NCBI GenBank assembly: GCA_037953745.1
Contig: JBAKBP010007593.1
Location: 34,383-98,382, forward strand
DNA length: 64,000 nucleotides
Direction of reading: 5' to 3'
Source of the DNA: Lithodes maja
Taxonomy: Eukaryota; Arthropoda; Malacostraca; Decapoda; Lithodidae
In this document: positions 22,375-33,100 of the stretch, piece after piece
Layout of the letters: the number at the start of each line of letters is the position of its first letter
Position numbering within the stretch: position 1 is the stretch's first letter
Notes under the pieces: generated by a model
The model's database searches: none
What the model was told of the DNA's origin: nothing
What the model saw: only the letters and a program-made list of their open reading frames with translations
Program-made: the position numbers and the translations under genes

Positions 22375-25300
22375 GTGGGGCAGGGAGGGGTCACAGGGGG
22401 AGACATAGCCACAGACAGTCCCCACCCTAGTAGCACAGCTGATCATCACACTGCCAGACGTACGACGAACAATACAAAGAATCTATGTACAGTGTGCGAT
22501 ATTAGATTCAACAAAAGGAGTCCAACATCACAATGTAGTATCTGTAATGAAACAGCACACGATCGATGTTCTTATGTTAACAGCAGAAAAAAAATGGAAT
22601 GCGATAAATGCAGGGAACTAGCAATTACCCACTCCACCAACTCTACATTACCCACAGCTTTACCATTAATACCACAGATATCGGCGACCCAAGTAGCACA
22701 ACATGCAACAAGAACAACAATAAAAACAGGTAGCACTCGCAAATACATCTACAGGGAAGCAGCATCAACGGACAATGAAAACAACAACAACAGCAAACAA
22801 CCACAGCCCGACCGCGAGTATCCCCTACCCTCTCCCGCACAAACAGCTGATCGACGCGGACCAAACCACACCTCCAGACGTATGATAAAGAAAAAACTAT
22901 GTATAGTCTGTAATATTGGTTTCAACAATAGGAGTTCACTTTTACAATGCAACAGTTGTAATGAAATTGTTCATAACCGATGTACTTACGTTAACAGTAG
23001 AAACAAAGTTGAATGTGTTAAATGTAGGAACTCAGCTGTACAACATCGCGAAACCATTTGTTTTATTTGTGAATCACTCATAACACGACGTCAGAAGATC
23101 CAAAACTGCGTAAAGTGTAAACAGGTAGCTCACATGAAGTGCATCTCTAAGAAGACCAACAGTGATGAACGGGAATTCCTTTGCAATAAGTGTGCCTTGC
23201 ATTCATTACCGAATATTAATGTAAATGATCCAAGTATTAACAACTCAGAATCCAGCCAGGACACATTCAAAATCAAAGATGAATACAGAGTGTTCACCAA
23301 CAAAGGGCTCCATCTTATCCACATTAACGCCAGATCAATGTACCATAAATTGTCAGAAATAAACTTGTTAGCTAATAAGACCAAAGCTTCAATAATTGCA
23401 ATCACAGAAACCTGGCTGGATTCAAGTATAAACGATGGTGAAATAAACATTCAAGGTTTCAACATGGTTAGGAATGATCGCAATAGGCATGGGGGAGGAG
23501 TATGTCTGTATGTAAAAAACAACCTCACACACACAACTAGGACCGACCTCCATGTAGAAAATCACGAAGCTCTGTGGATCGACCTACACCTGCTGAGGAC
23601 AAGACCCATCACAATTGGGGTATGCTATAGGCCACCAGCCGACACACAATTCTTGACCAAATTTGAACGAACTTTGTCATCGCTAGACCCTCGGAATGAA
23701 TCCATCATACTAGGGGATTTTAACCTGTGTTACAAACAACGAAATGATAGGCTTGTACGAGAATATAGGCATATACTGACAATGCACAATCACAAACAAC
23801 TCATCACAACCCCCACACGTATCTCTGAGAACACTGCCACAATATTAGACCACATAAACTGTAACAGAGAGGACAAAATATCCCAATCAGGGGTTATACA
23901 GACTGGGATAAGTGATCACTTCGTCACATATTGCACACGGAAAACCACAAAAATTACCCTAGAGAATCACAAGATTATCAAAACAAGGTCACTCAGAAAC
24001 TACAATAAGGAAACATTTCTGGACATTTTATGGAATACAGACTGGTCTCCAGTGTTTGGAAGTACAAACGTTAATGACGCATGGGTTGGCTTCAGAACCA
24101 TCATCACAAACATCCTAGACGAAATAGCTCCTCTGAAAGACATACGAATTAAAGCAAGGTCAGACCCATGGATCAACAATGACATACTACACCATCTGGA
24201 ACACAGAGACAATCTGTTAAAAAGGCTAGCGAAACATAGACAGGATCAAGGTCTGAAACATGAGTTCAACAGGGCCAGGAATAAACTAAGTAGGAAAATG
24301 AAATCAGCGAAAAATAATTATTTTCACAATAAGGCAGAGGAATATCAGAATAACCCAAAGAAACTATGGAGGCACCTAAAAACAACAGGCTACAGCAACA
24401 AGACAAGGGATTCGTCTAACACTAATATTGCTCTCACCATTAATGATCAGGTTTGCCACGATAAACGAAAAATTTCAACCTACTTCAACTCCTTCTTCAC
24501 TTCCATAGCAAACACACTTGCACAGAACCTACCTCAACCTCTCAATAAATACACGACAACAACGGCCACCTTTCGTAATTTCTACAGAGATAAAGACATA
24601 CACCCGAACACATTTAGATTGCAAAATGTTACACCAAAATACACTTTTGACGAGCTGTCTAACCTAAATGTACATAAGAGCACAGGACCAGACAAAATTC
24701 CTGCCAAATTTCTACGAGATGGAGCCATTGGTATAGCAGGCCCCCTAACCCACATCATCAACTTGTCAATTAACACCAACACAGTACCTGCTGAACTGAA
24801 GGAAGCTATTGTAACCCCTCTATTCAAGAAAGGAAATAAACTAGAAGTTGGCAACTACAGACCAGTTAGCATATTATGTATTGTATCTAAAATCCTTGAA
24901 AGAGCGGTATACACCCAAATTGAACACTACCTCAAACAAAATGATCTATTCTATAAGTTTCAATCAGGTTTCAGATGCATGTACTCGACAGACTCCTGTC
25001 TCATCCACTTAACGGATCACATTCGTAAAGAAATGTCTAAAGGTAACTACACCGGTATGGTTCTTCTTGATCTACAAAAAGCGTTTGACACAGTAGACCA
25101 TGATATCCTATGTAATAAACTACAAGCTATGGGCATAGGGTCTGTGAACTGGTTTAAATCTTATCTTAGTGGTAGAACCCAAAGAGTCAAAATTGATGAT
25201 AATATATCTGATCCGATGCCAATTAACTGTGGGGTCCCGCAGGGAAGCATCCTTGGTCCCTTACTCTTTCTCTGTTATGTGAACGACATGGAACTGAGCG

Positions 25301-26190
25301 TCTCATGTAAATTATTACTGTATGCAGACGACAGCGTGCTTCTGGTTTCAGGAAAAGACCCAATAAGTATTGCCGCTTCACTTTCCAAAGAACTAGCATC
25401 ATGTAGTGAATGGCTAGTGGACAATAGACTATCTCTTCACCTGGGCAAGACAGAAGCCATCTTATGTGGAACAAAACGCAAACTGAAAGACACTGTGGGC
25501 TTCTCGGTCAACTGTAATGATATTCCTATAACAACAGTGTCACAAGTTAAATATCTCGGACTGAAACTGGACGCGAGTTTGTCAGGTGAAACCATTTTGG
25601 AATCTATCCTGAGTAAGTGTAGAGCACGTATAAAATACCTGTATAGACAGGTGGGATGCTTGCCCGCGGCGACCAAAAAGACCCTCTGCCAAGCGCTTGT
25701 TCAATGTCATTTTGACTATTCTGTGTCATCCTGGTACTCTGCATCATCTAAATCAGCACAGCACAAACTTCAGGTCACTCAAAATAAAATGGTTAGGTTC
25801 ATGCTGAACCTAGGACCCAGATCACATGTTGGCCAGGAACAACTTCAGTCACTAGGTATGCTCAATGTCTCTGACAGGGCCAAACAAATGAGGCTAACTA
25901 ATGCCTTCAAAATTTTCTATGACAGAGCTCCAGAGTATCTACAGAATGATTTTGTTAAAGCAAATGAGAGGAGTGGACATAATACAAGAAACATGATGTT
26001 TAATTTTAAGGTCCCGAGAATCCAAGGACAGGGTAAGCAAACATTCTTCTTCACTGCCATCAAAGACTGGAACGACCTACCCCAGTCAGTCCGTGAAAAG
26101 AGAACACTGTATTCCTTCAGACGTAGCCTGAAGGAACATCTGAACCGGACAGCTGCGAGAAGGGAGCACCAAGCTTATGTCTACTACTAA
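22375..26190 (+). CDS. Retrotransposon PHD-finger / endonuclease / reverse transcriptase polyprotein
   Basis: An unbroken frame of 1,271 codons. The codon at 22375 is GTG and no in-frame ATG occurs for about 70 codons, which supports this being the downstream half of a longer original frame. Three Cys/His PHD-like fingers lie at about 37-79, 175-217 and 229-273. The AP endonuclease spans about 310-530 (HINARS, ITETWLDS, GDFN, SDHF). The reverse transcriptase spans about 770-1040, with LLDLQKAFDTVDH near 898, GVPQGSILGPLLF near 950 and the catalytic YADD near 981. All key catalytic residues are present, so this copy is recent. PHD-like fingers before the endonuclease occur in some CR1-type elements. 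Confidence 0.88.
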   Translation: MGQGGVTGGDIATDSPHPSSTADHHTARRTTNNTKNLCTVCDIRFNKRSPTSQCSICNETAHDRCSYVNSRKKMECDKCRELAITHSTNSTLPTALPLIPQISATQVAQHATRTTIKTGSTRKYIYREAASTDNENNNNSKQPQPDREYPLPSPAQTADRRGPNHTSRRMIKKKLCIVCNIGFNNRSSLLQCNSCNEIVHNRCTYVNSRNKVECVKCRNSAVQHRETICFICESLITRRQKIQNCVKCKQVAHMKCISKKTNSDEREFLCNKCALHSLPNINVNDPSINNSESSQDTFKIKDEYRVFTNKGLHLIHINARSMYHKLSEINLLANKTKASIIAITETWLDSSINDGEINIQGFNMVRNDRNRHGGGVCLYVKNNLTHTTRTDLHVENHEALWIDLHLLRTRPITIGVCYRPPADTQFLTKFERTLSSLDPRNESIILGDFNLCYKQRNDRLVREYRHILTMHNHKQLITTPTRISENTATILDHINCNREDKISQSGVIQTGISDHFVTYCTRKTTKITLENHKIIKTRSLRNYNKETFLDILWNTDWSPVFGSTNVNDAWVGFRTIITNILDEIAPLKDIRIKARSDPWINNDILHHLEHRDNLLKRLAKHRQDQGLKHEFNRARNKLSRKMKSAKNNYFHNKAEEYQNNPKKLWRHLKTTGYSNKTRDSSNTNIALTINDQVCHDKRKISTYFNSFFTSIANTLAQNLPQPLNKYTTTTATFRNFYRDKDIHPNTFRLQNVTPKYTFDELSNLNVHKSTGPDKIPAKFLRDGAIGIAGPLTHIINLSINTNTVPAELKEAIVTPLFKKGNKLEVGNYRPVSILCIVSKILERAVYTQIEHYLKQNDLFYKFQSGFRCMYSTDSCLIHLTDHIRKEMSKGNYTGMVLLDLQKAFDTVDHDILCNKLQAMGIGSVNWFKSYLSGRTQRVKIDDNISDPMPINCGVPQGSILGPLLFLCYVNDMELSVSCKLLLYADDSVLLVSGKDPISIAASLSKELASCSEWLVDNRLSLHLGKTEAILCGTKRKLKDTVGFSVNCNDIPITTVSQVKYLGLKLDASLSGETILESILSKCRARIKYLYRQVGCLPAATKKTLCQALVQCHFDYSVSSWYSASSKSAQHKLQVTQNKMVRFMLNLGPRSHVGQEQLQSLGMLNVSDRAKQMRLTNAFKIFYDRAPEYLQNDFVKANERSGHNTRNMMFNFKVPRIQGQGKQTFFFTAIKDWNDLPQSVREKRTLYSFRRSLKEHLNRTAARREHQAYVYY

Positions 26191-26484
26191 ATACGACATA
26201 AGAGATAGACAAACCAAACTGAAATGATTACTGATTACGGATTACTGATATTTACTATAGGATGTAAGGTATCTTAAAATAACCCCCTAGAAATACTTTC
26301 TCTAAAGTATCTATTTCTTTATCCTCCCCTTTTCCCCAGCTAACCTAATCCCACAAGGACCCCAATGGAAATACGCCTAACGGCCTTATTGGGCTATCCT
26401 TAGTTGGAATTATGCAAGGCTGGTACATGTCATATTTGTAACAAACTATGTGGTACCAACTCTGTAAATTGCTGACTGAATAAA

Positions 26485-26515
<31 letters not shown>

Positions 26516-27026
26516 CAGCTCAAAATGTTTTGTTTGTTTTGTATTTTTGTCTAAAATGCTTCTTTCAACAATAGAGAATATCATATGAGGGCATAAACAC
26601 CCATATGACATCTCTAACAACTCCCCTAACACCCCAATATAATACATATACAGTATAATTATATAATAATTTACCCATTTGCACAACCCAAAGGCCTATA
26701 TTATAGTGTACCATAACAAATCTCTGGCTACTATCGTTTTCTCTAACAACTACATTGTAGAAAACGCGATTTTAGGAGTATCTACACCATTTCTCGCGAA
26801 TAAATATGAGACAATATACCTTTTTTCTTTCGTCTGCGATTTCCAGAAATCATATATTAGTAACTTCAAATTTAAACTACTAAAATGTATATTGCTCTGC
26901 TTCGTTCCCCTTCTACACACTAGCCTATATATGGGACTAGCCTATATGGCACCTGTTTGGTGTGCTCAAAATATGTTCCCTGAATCGACTTATTTTATGT
27001 CGAAGATTGCGCCACAAACGTATATA

Positions 27027-27091
<65 letters not shown>

Positions 27092-27404
27092 TTTTTTCAG
27101 CACCTTCAATTATTCAATATGGGAAAGCGAGCACGCTAAGTTGTAGGTGATGATTGCAGGATACGCCATACAAAAATTTCGGGAAATTTGAATTATTTTT
27201 CGATGTTTTGAATATTTTAACATATAATACGATGAAATTCGCGTGCGCGCGTACATTGAGTGATGAATTTTTCAGCGAGTCTTGGCATTTTCATTTGTAT
27301 TAAAATGGTGTAATGCCAGAAACAAAATCTCTTATACAGCGTGAATTGGGGGTGTAAAGGTCAGCCTCCCCTCAACAGCTCTAACTTTCTTGTAGCCCGA
27401 AACT
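26516..27404. other. Non-coding region with a long (TA)n microsatellite
   Basis: It begins with ~110 bp resembling 21480-21590 (TGTCTAAAATGCTTCTTT, then AAACACCCATAT). A pure (TA)n tract lies at 27028-27086. Near 27361 GGTCAGCCTCCCCTCAA resembles the edge motif at 21439, reversed. No gene is seen; the open frames here are mainly (TA)n artefacts. Confidence 0.5.
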
Positions 27405-27660
27405 CGCAAGCGATCAATAATTATGGTGGTAATATCCTGTGTAGCGGGAAGAACTGTTTTTCAGTTGATATTTTCGTGATATTATGGCTATTGGTGGACG
27501 ATTTTAGGAGGATTTTATTTAGGCTGTTTTGAACTGGTATCGGCAAATTATTATATTAGGGGACACCATCCTTACAAACGTATCGACCCAAAGTTTTTAG
27601 GGAAAAACTTGCTGGGGAAAAACGCTGGTGGAACGTATTGGGAGAGAGAGAGAGAGAGAG

Positions 27661-28893
27661 TACAAAGGAGTACAAAGGAAATCAAGCAACAACAGATCTA
27701 GTGACCCTTCTAGGCTGCTTGTCCTCCAAAACACTGAGGATCAAGTGTCCAAACAGTGGTTTAGAGTGGGTAAGGGAACATTGGAAAGGGAACTACTGCC
27801 CTAGAACTAATGTCCGTGGCAGGATTAGGAAGTTAGTAGGGGACAGATGGGTTAGTAACTGAGGGGGGTATACAATAAAGTTATTCATTTACAAACGCAG
27901 TCAGTCGCGGGTTTGATGCGAGATATTTGTCTAAGCGGAGTTTAAATGAATCAACGGTGCTGCAGTCTATAACGTCTCGGGGAAGCCCATTCCACAAGTT
28001 GACAACTCGATTGAAGAAGAAATTCTTAGATTCGTATGAGTTAAAAGATTTACCAATAATTTTGCAACCGTTTCCCCGCGTGTAATTAGATTGGTCGATA
28101 GTGAAGTACTTACTACAGTTCATATTGTCGATGCCTTTGATGATTTTGAACACTTGAATTAAGTCGCCTCTTAATCTGCGCTGGGTTAAAGGAAATAGAT
28201 TTAATTCTCTAAGACGCTCTTCGTATGGTTTGTTCTTTAGGCTAGGTATCATTTTGGTAACTCTACGTTGAACTCGTTCTAGCTTGTTTATATCTTTTTG
28301 GTAATAAGGGCACCAGGATTGAACGCAGTATTCCAGAAGAGGGCGGACTAAGGAATTGTAAAGGGTTAGGATAACATCTTTGGATTTATGCTCAAATGAC
28401 CTGCCTATAAAGCCAATTATTTTGTTTGCCTTCTTAACAACTTCTGAACATTGTTGACTCGGTTTTAGGTTACTCGATATTGTTACTCCCAGATCGGTTT
28501 CTTTGTTTACATTCTTAAGCTGAGTGCCATTCATCGAATAGTTTGCTTTCTCATTTAGGTATCCGATATGTAGTACTTTACATTTATCCGCATTGAAACT
28601 CATTTGCCAAATTTGGGCCCAACATGACAATTTATCTAGATTGTGTTGCATATCGTCAACTTGTTCTTTTGAGAGTACGCTATTTGCAATTTTTGTATCG
28701 TCAGCAAATTTCGAGACTGTACAGGTGAGACCCTCATCTATGTCGTTGATGTAAATTAGAAAGAGAATTGGTCCTAGTACCGATCCCTGGGGTACCCCAC
28801 TACTTACATTGGTCCATTTAGATGCCTTACCGTTTATGACTACTCTTTGCTTTCTGTCGCTGAGCCAATTTTCTATCCATTTCAACACACCGT
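27661..28893 (-). mobile_element. 5'-truncated non-LTR retrotransposon fragment in the (GA)n tract
   Basis: It carries a 335-codon RT fragment (28888-27881, minus): GVPQGSVLGPILFLIYINDI, then FADD in KFADDTKIANS, and a CR1/Rex1-like C-terminal domain with PLLEYCVQSWCPY. The catalytic Asp pair is present but the endonuclease and N-terminal RT are missing. It splits the (GA)n microsatellite of the left arm; the right arm lacks it, so it arrived after the inverted duplication. Its 3' end has two ~10-bp repeats (TACAAAGGA-type, 27661-27680). Confidence 0.85.
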
Positions 28894-28898
28894 CTTAA

Positions 28899-28904
<6 letters not shown>

Positions 28905-28976
<72 letters not shown>

Positions 28977-28978
28977 AG
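28905..28978. repeat. (GA)n microsatellite, left arm
   Basis: A GA dinucleotide tract with one interruption; the counterpart in the right arm is (CT)n at about 45313-45357. Confidence 0.9.
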
Positions 28979-30075
28979 GTATGACTAAGAAAGTAAATTG
29001 TATGCTTAATGGTTTAATAGTCGACATCTCGCTAGTTCAAATCAGGGTATAAAAACACTAATGAATTGAACCAACTATTTAAAATAAAAATAAAATAAAT
29101 ATACAAGAAAATAGCTCTTTCTACTCTCTTTAATGAAATGGAGGCATGGCAATTTACCGTCAGCTGAAAAAGAAAAAAAAAAATCCTTATAATGAGGGTT
29201 AGAATCGTGGTCCAGAGAGTGGTCGTGTGCTGTAATAATTGTGTGTTCAAATGTGTTTCGTCCGGCCAAGGAAAGATTAGGGGGTGTCTCAATAGTGTAT
29301 TGAACCGTTTAGACCTGTGAACAATAATTCAACTTAGAATACAAAACCCAAAATAATTCAACATAGTATTATACAAATTAAACAATAACACAATTCATTG
29401 TGAAACAGGACACCAACACAAATTGTAAATAAGTAAAGCACAGGACACAAGTTTTTTGTACACCATATCGCGAATAGTTTTACCATACTCTTGATACTCC
29501 ATTCACTTTTTGGGCGATTTTTTCATGTATTCATTATTTTTCTACTTTCCTCCCTAGATCTCCATCAAATTAAAAAAAAAAACATCCATTAGATCCCCCT
29601 TCTAGATTAATGTGTACATTTTTCGGTAGAAAAATTTCCCGGCCGAAGGCCGGTTCTTCCAACATTACAGGCTCCCTATCGTTCGACAGGAAAAAAAATA
29701 GACACTTAAATAGCATGAAAGGTCTAAATATTGACTAAGAAATTGGGCGAAAGGTCTTACAATCGACTAACTAATGGGGCAAACATCTTAACATCTGAAA
29801 ACTAATGGTGCTAAACATGAGGGAGAAAGTGATCCAAAAAATCCCGCGATAAATATTTACCTATGGTCCCGTTAAAATATCCTCAAGTAACCTATTAAAA
29901 ACTGTTCAGGGGACTGGTTAGAACTTGTAGGATGTTTAATTGAAGTGCGGAAATCAGTATTTACTGAGAAATAACAGTCTTAAAATGCGCTATGGGTCAC
30001 CCAGGGTCCCTGCCCTCTCTTTCCCAGGTAAACAATGACTAGTTCAGGCAAAAATGTTATGTTATGTTATATTAT

Positions 30076-30123
30076 ATTAGGGTTGGGTTAGGTTAGGTTA
30101 GGTTAATCTAATCTAATCTAACC
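30076..30123 (+). repeat. TTAGG-type telomeric repeat tract, left
   Basis: The tract contains GGGTTAGGTTAGGTTAGG followed by degenerate TCTAA units. TTAGG is the arthropod telomere repeat. It sits exactly between the outer arm and the first satellite unit, and its mirror is at 44161-44207. Confidence 0.75.
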
Positions 30124-33100
30124 CAAGGTTTTTGAGAAAAATATTTTCGATTCTGACCGAATGGCTGGGCGAAAATGAAATTTAAGACCAGGACTAGAAG
30201 CAGCTCGCCGAGAAAAATCGAATGGCACCAAGTACAATTTCCTAGGACTTATAGTTTGGGCTACAGAGGACTTTTAAAGTCCGAAAAACGGTCCCCTGGG
30301 CCCTCCAGGAAGGCCCAGTCAAAATCGAAATCCTAAACTAATTGTCCGATTTTAATTCTGTTTGCGCCATTCGATTCGGCTTGCCAAAGTGTATTTATGG
30401 TATAAATTTAAACAAAATCCGTTCATAAATAACTCGTCTATGGAGTTTTTAAACTTTAAAATAGGCCTAGGGGGCCTAAAAAATAGGTAAAAATTAAAAA
30501 AACAATTATACCGTTGAATCCGCAACGGCGAGACGAATCCAAATATGTAATAATATTGACAAGTCAAAATTCGACCAAAATCACCGATTTGCCTGGGCTT
30601 ATTAATAATTAACCCAAGGTTTTTGAGAAAAATATTTTCGATTTTGGCCGAATGGCTGGGCGAAAATGAAATCTAAGACCATGTCTAGAAGCAGCTCGCC
30701 GAGAAAAATCGAATGGCATCAAGTAAAATTCCCTAGGACTTATAGTTTGGGCTACAGAGGACTTTTAAAGTCCAAAAAACGGTCCCGTGGGCCCTCCAGG
30801 AAGGCCCAGTCAAAATCGAAATCCTAAACTAATGGTCCGATTTTAATTCTGTTTGCGCCATTCGATTCAGCTTGCAAAAGTGTACTTATGGTATAAATGT
30901 AAACAAAATCCGTTCATAAATAACTCGTCTATGGAGTTTTTAAACTTTAAAATAGGCCTAGGGGGCCTAAAAATAGGTCAAAATTAAAAAAACAATTCTA
31001 GCGTTGAATCCGCAACGAAGAGACGAATCCAAATATGTAATAATATTGACAAGTCAAAATTCGACCAAAATAACCGATTTGCCTGGGCTTAATAATAATA
31101 AACCCAAGGTTTTTGAGAAAAATATTTTCCATTTTCGATTTCGAGAAAAATCGAATGGCATCAAGTAAAATTCCCTAGGACTTATAGTTTGGGCTACAGA
31201 GGACTTTTAAAGTCCAAAAAACGGTCCCGTGGGCCCTCCAGGAAGGCCCAGTCAAAATCGAAATCCTAAACTAATGGTCCGATTTTAATTCTGTTTGCGC
31301 CATTCGATTCAGCTTGCCAAAGTGTACTTATGGTATAAATTTAAACAAAATCCGTTCATAAATAACTCGTCTATGGAGTTTTTAAACTTTAAAATAGGCC
31401 TAGGGGGCCTAAAAATAGGTCAACATTAAAAAACAATTCTAGCGTTGAATCCGCAACGACGAGAAGAATCCAAATATGTAATAATATTGACAAGTCAAAA
31501 TTCGACCAAAATCACCGATTTGCCTGGGCAAAAACCCAAGGTTTTTGAGAAAATATTTTCGATTCTGGCCGAATGGCTGGGCGAAAATGAAATCTAAGAC
31601 CATGTCTAGAAGCAGCTCGCCGAGAAATATCGAATGGCATCAAGTAGAATTCCCTAGGACTTATAGTTTGGGCTACAGAGGACTTTTAAAGTCCAAAAAA
31701 CGGTCCCGTGGGCCCTCCAGGAAGGCCCAGTCAAAATCGAAATCCTAAACTAATGGTCCGATTTTAATTCTGTTTGCGCCATTCGATTCGGCTTGCCAAA
31801 GTGTACTTATGGTATAAATTTAAACAAAATCCGTTCATAAATAACTCGTCTATGGAGTTTTTAAACTTTAAAATAGGCCTAGGGGGCCTAAAAATAGGTC
31901 AACATTAAAAAACAATTCTAGCGTTGAATCCGCAACGGCGAGAAGAATCCAAATATGTAATAATATTGACAAGTCAAAATTCTACCAAAATCACCGATTT
32001 GCCTGGGCTTAATTAATTAAACCCAAGGTTTTTGAGAAAAATATTTTCGATTTTGGCCGAATGGTTGGGCGAAAATAAAATCTAAGACCATGTCTAGAAG
32101 CAGCTCGCCGAGAAAAATCGAATGGCACCAAGTAGAATTCCCTAGGACTTATAGTTTGGGCTACAGAGGACTTTTAAAGTCCAAAAAACGGTCCCGTGGG
32201 CCCTCCAGGAAGGCCCAGTCAAAATCGAAATCCTAAACTAATGGTCCGATTTTAATTATGTTTGCGCCATTCGATTCAGCTTGCCAAAGTGTACTTATGG
32301 TATAAATTTAAACAAAATCCGTTCATAAATAACTCGTCTATGGAGTTTTTAAACTTTAAAATAGGCCTAGGGGGCCTAAAAATAGGTCAACATTAAAAAA
32401 CAATTCTAGCGTTGAATCCGCAACGACGAGAAGAATCCAAATATGTAATAATATTGACAAGTCAAAATTCTACCAAAATCACCGATTTGCCTGGGCTTAA
32501 ATTAAACCCAAGGTTTTTGAGAAAAATATTTTCGATTTTGGCCGAATGGTTCGCGAAAATAAAATCTAAGACCATGTCTAGAAGCAGCTCGCCGAGAAAA
32601 ATCGAATGGCACCAAGTAGAATTCCCTAGGACTTATAGTTTGGGCTACAGAGGACTTTTAAAGTCCAAAAAACGGTCCCGTGGGCCCTCCAGGAAGGCCC
32701 AGTCAAAATCGAAATCCTAAACTAATGGTCCGATTTTAATTCTGTTTGCGCCATTCGATTCAGCTTGCCAAAGTGTACTTATAGTATAAATTTAAACAAA
32801 ATCCGTTCATAAATAACTCGTCTATGGAGTTTTTAAACTTTAAAATAGGCCTAGGACGCCTAAAAAATAGGTAAACATTAAAAACAATTATACCGTTGAA
32901 TCCGCAACGGCGAAACGAATCCAAATATGTAATAATATTGACAAGTCAAAATTCGACCAAAATCACCGATTTGCCTGGGCAAAAAACCCAAGGTTTTTGA
33001 GAAAAATATTTTCGATTCTGGCCGAATGGCTGAGCGAAAATGAAATCTAAGACCATGTCTAGAAGCAGCTCGCCGAGAAAAATCGAATAGCACCAAGTAA

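Larger units (their letters stand above)
21600..26515 (+). mobile_element. Non-LTR retrotransposon with signal peptide, 2A motif and PHD fingers
   Basis: A plus-strand element with an N-terminal frame at 21600-22307, a long frame at 22375-26190, a 3' UTR and a (TTA)n tail ending near 26515. The last ~120 bp of the element recur inside it at 22244-22368 and in a second, truncated copy at 48480-48625 (minus). Base 21600 is the first ATG; the 5' UTR limit is not clear. About 100 bp just upstream (21480-21590) resembles 26519-26630 just downstream, in the same orientation. Confidence 0.85.
27405..30123 (+). repeat. Left outer arm of an 18-kb inverted repeat
   Basis: This stretch, apart from the retrotransposon fragment at 27661-28893, reappears reverse-complemented at 44160-45583. 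Matching landmarks are AATTATGGTGGTAA at the outer edge, GGTCGATACGTTTGTAAG-type sequence (27575-27600 and 45413-45430), the (GA)n tract, the block around 29140-29290, and the TTAGG-type tract at the inner edge. The arms look nearly identical where compared by eye, suggesting a recent or gene-converted duplication. A degenerate copy of the TTAA-MITE (29540-29850) is part of the arm. No coding sequence belongs to the arm itself. Confidence 0.8.

Noticed and set aside
29032..29292. Matching frames in both inverted arms (here and at 44995-45233)
   Set aside because: Similarity reflects the duplicated arm; composition is not protein-like and no domain is seen.
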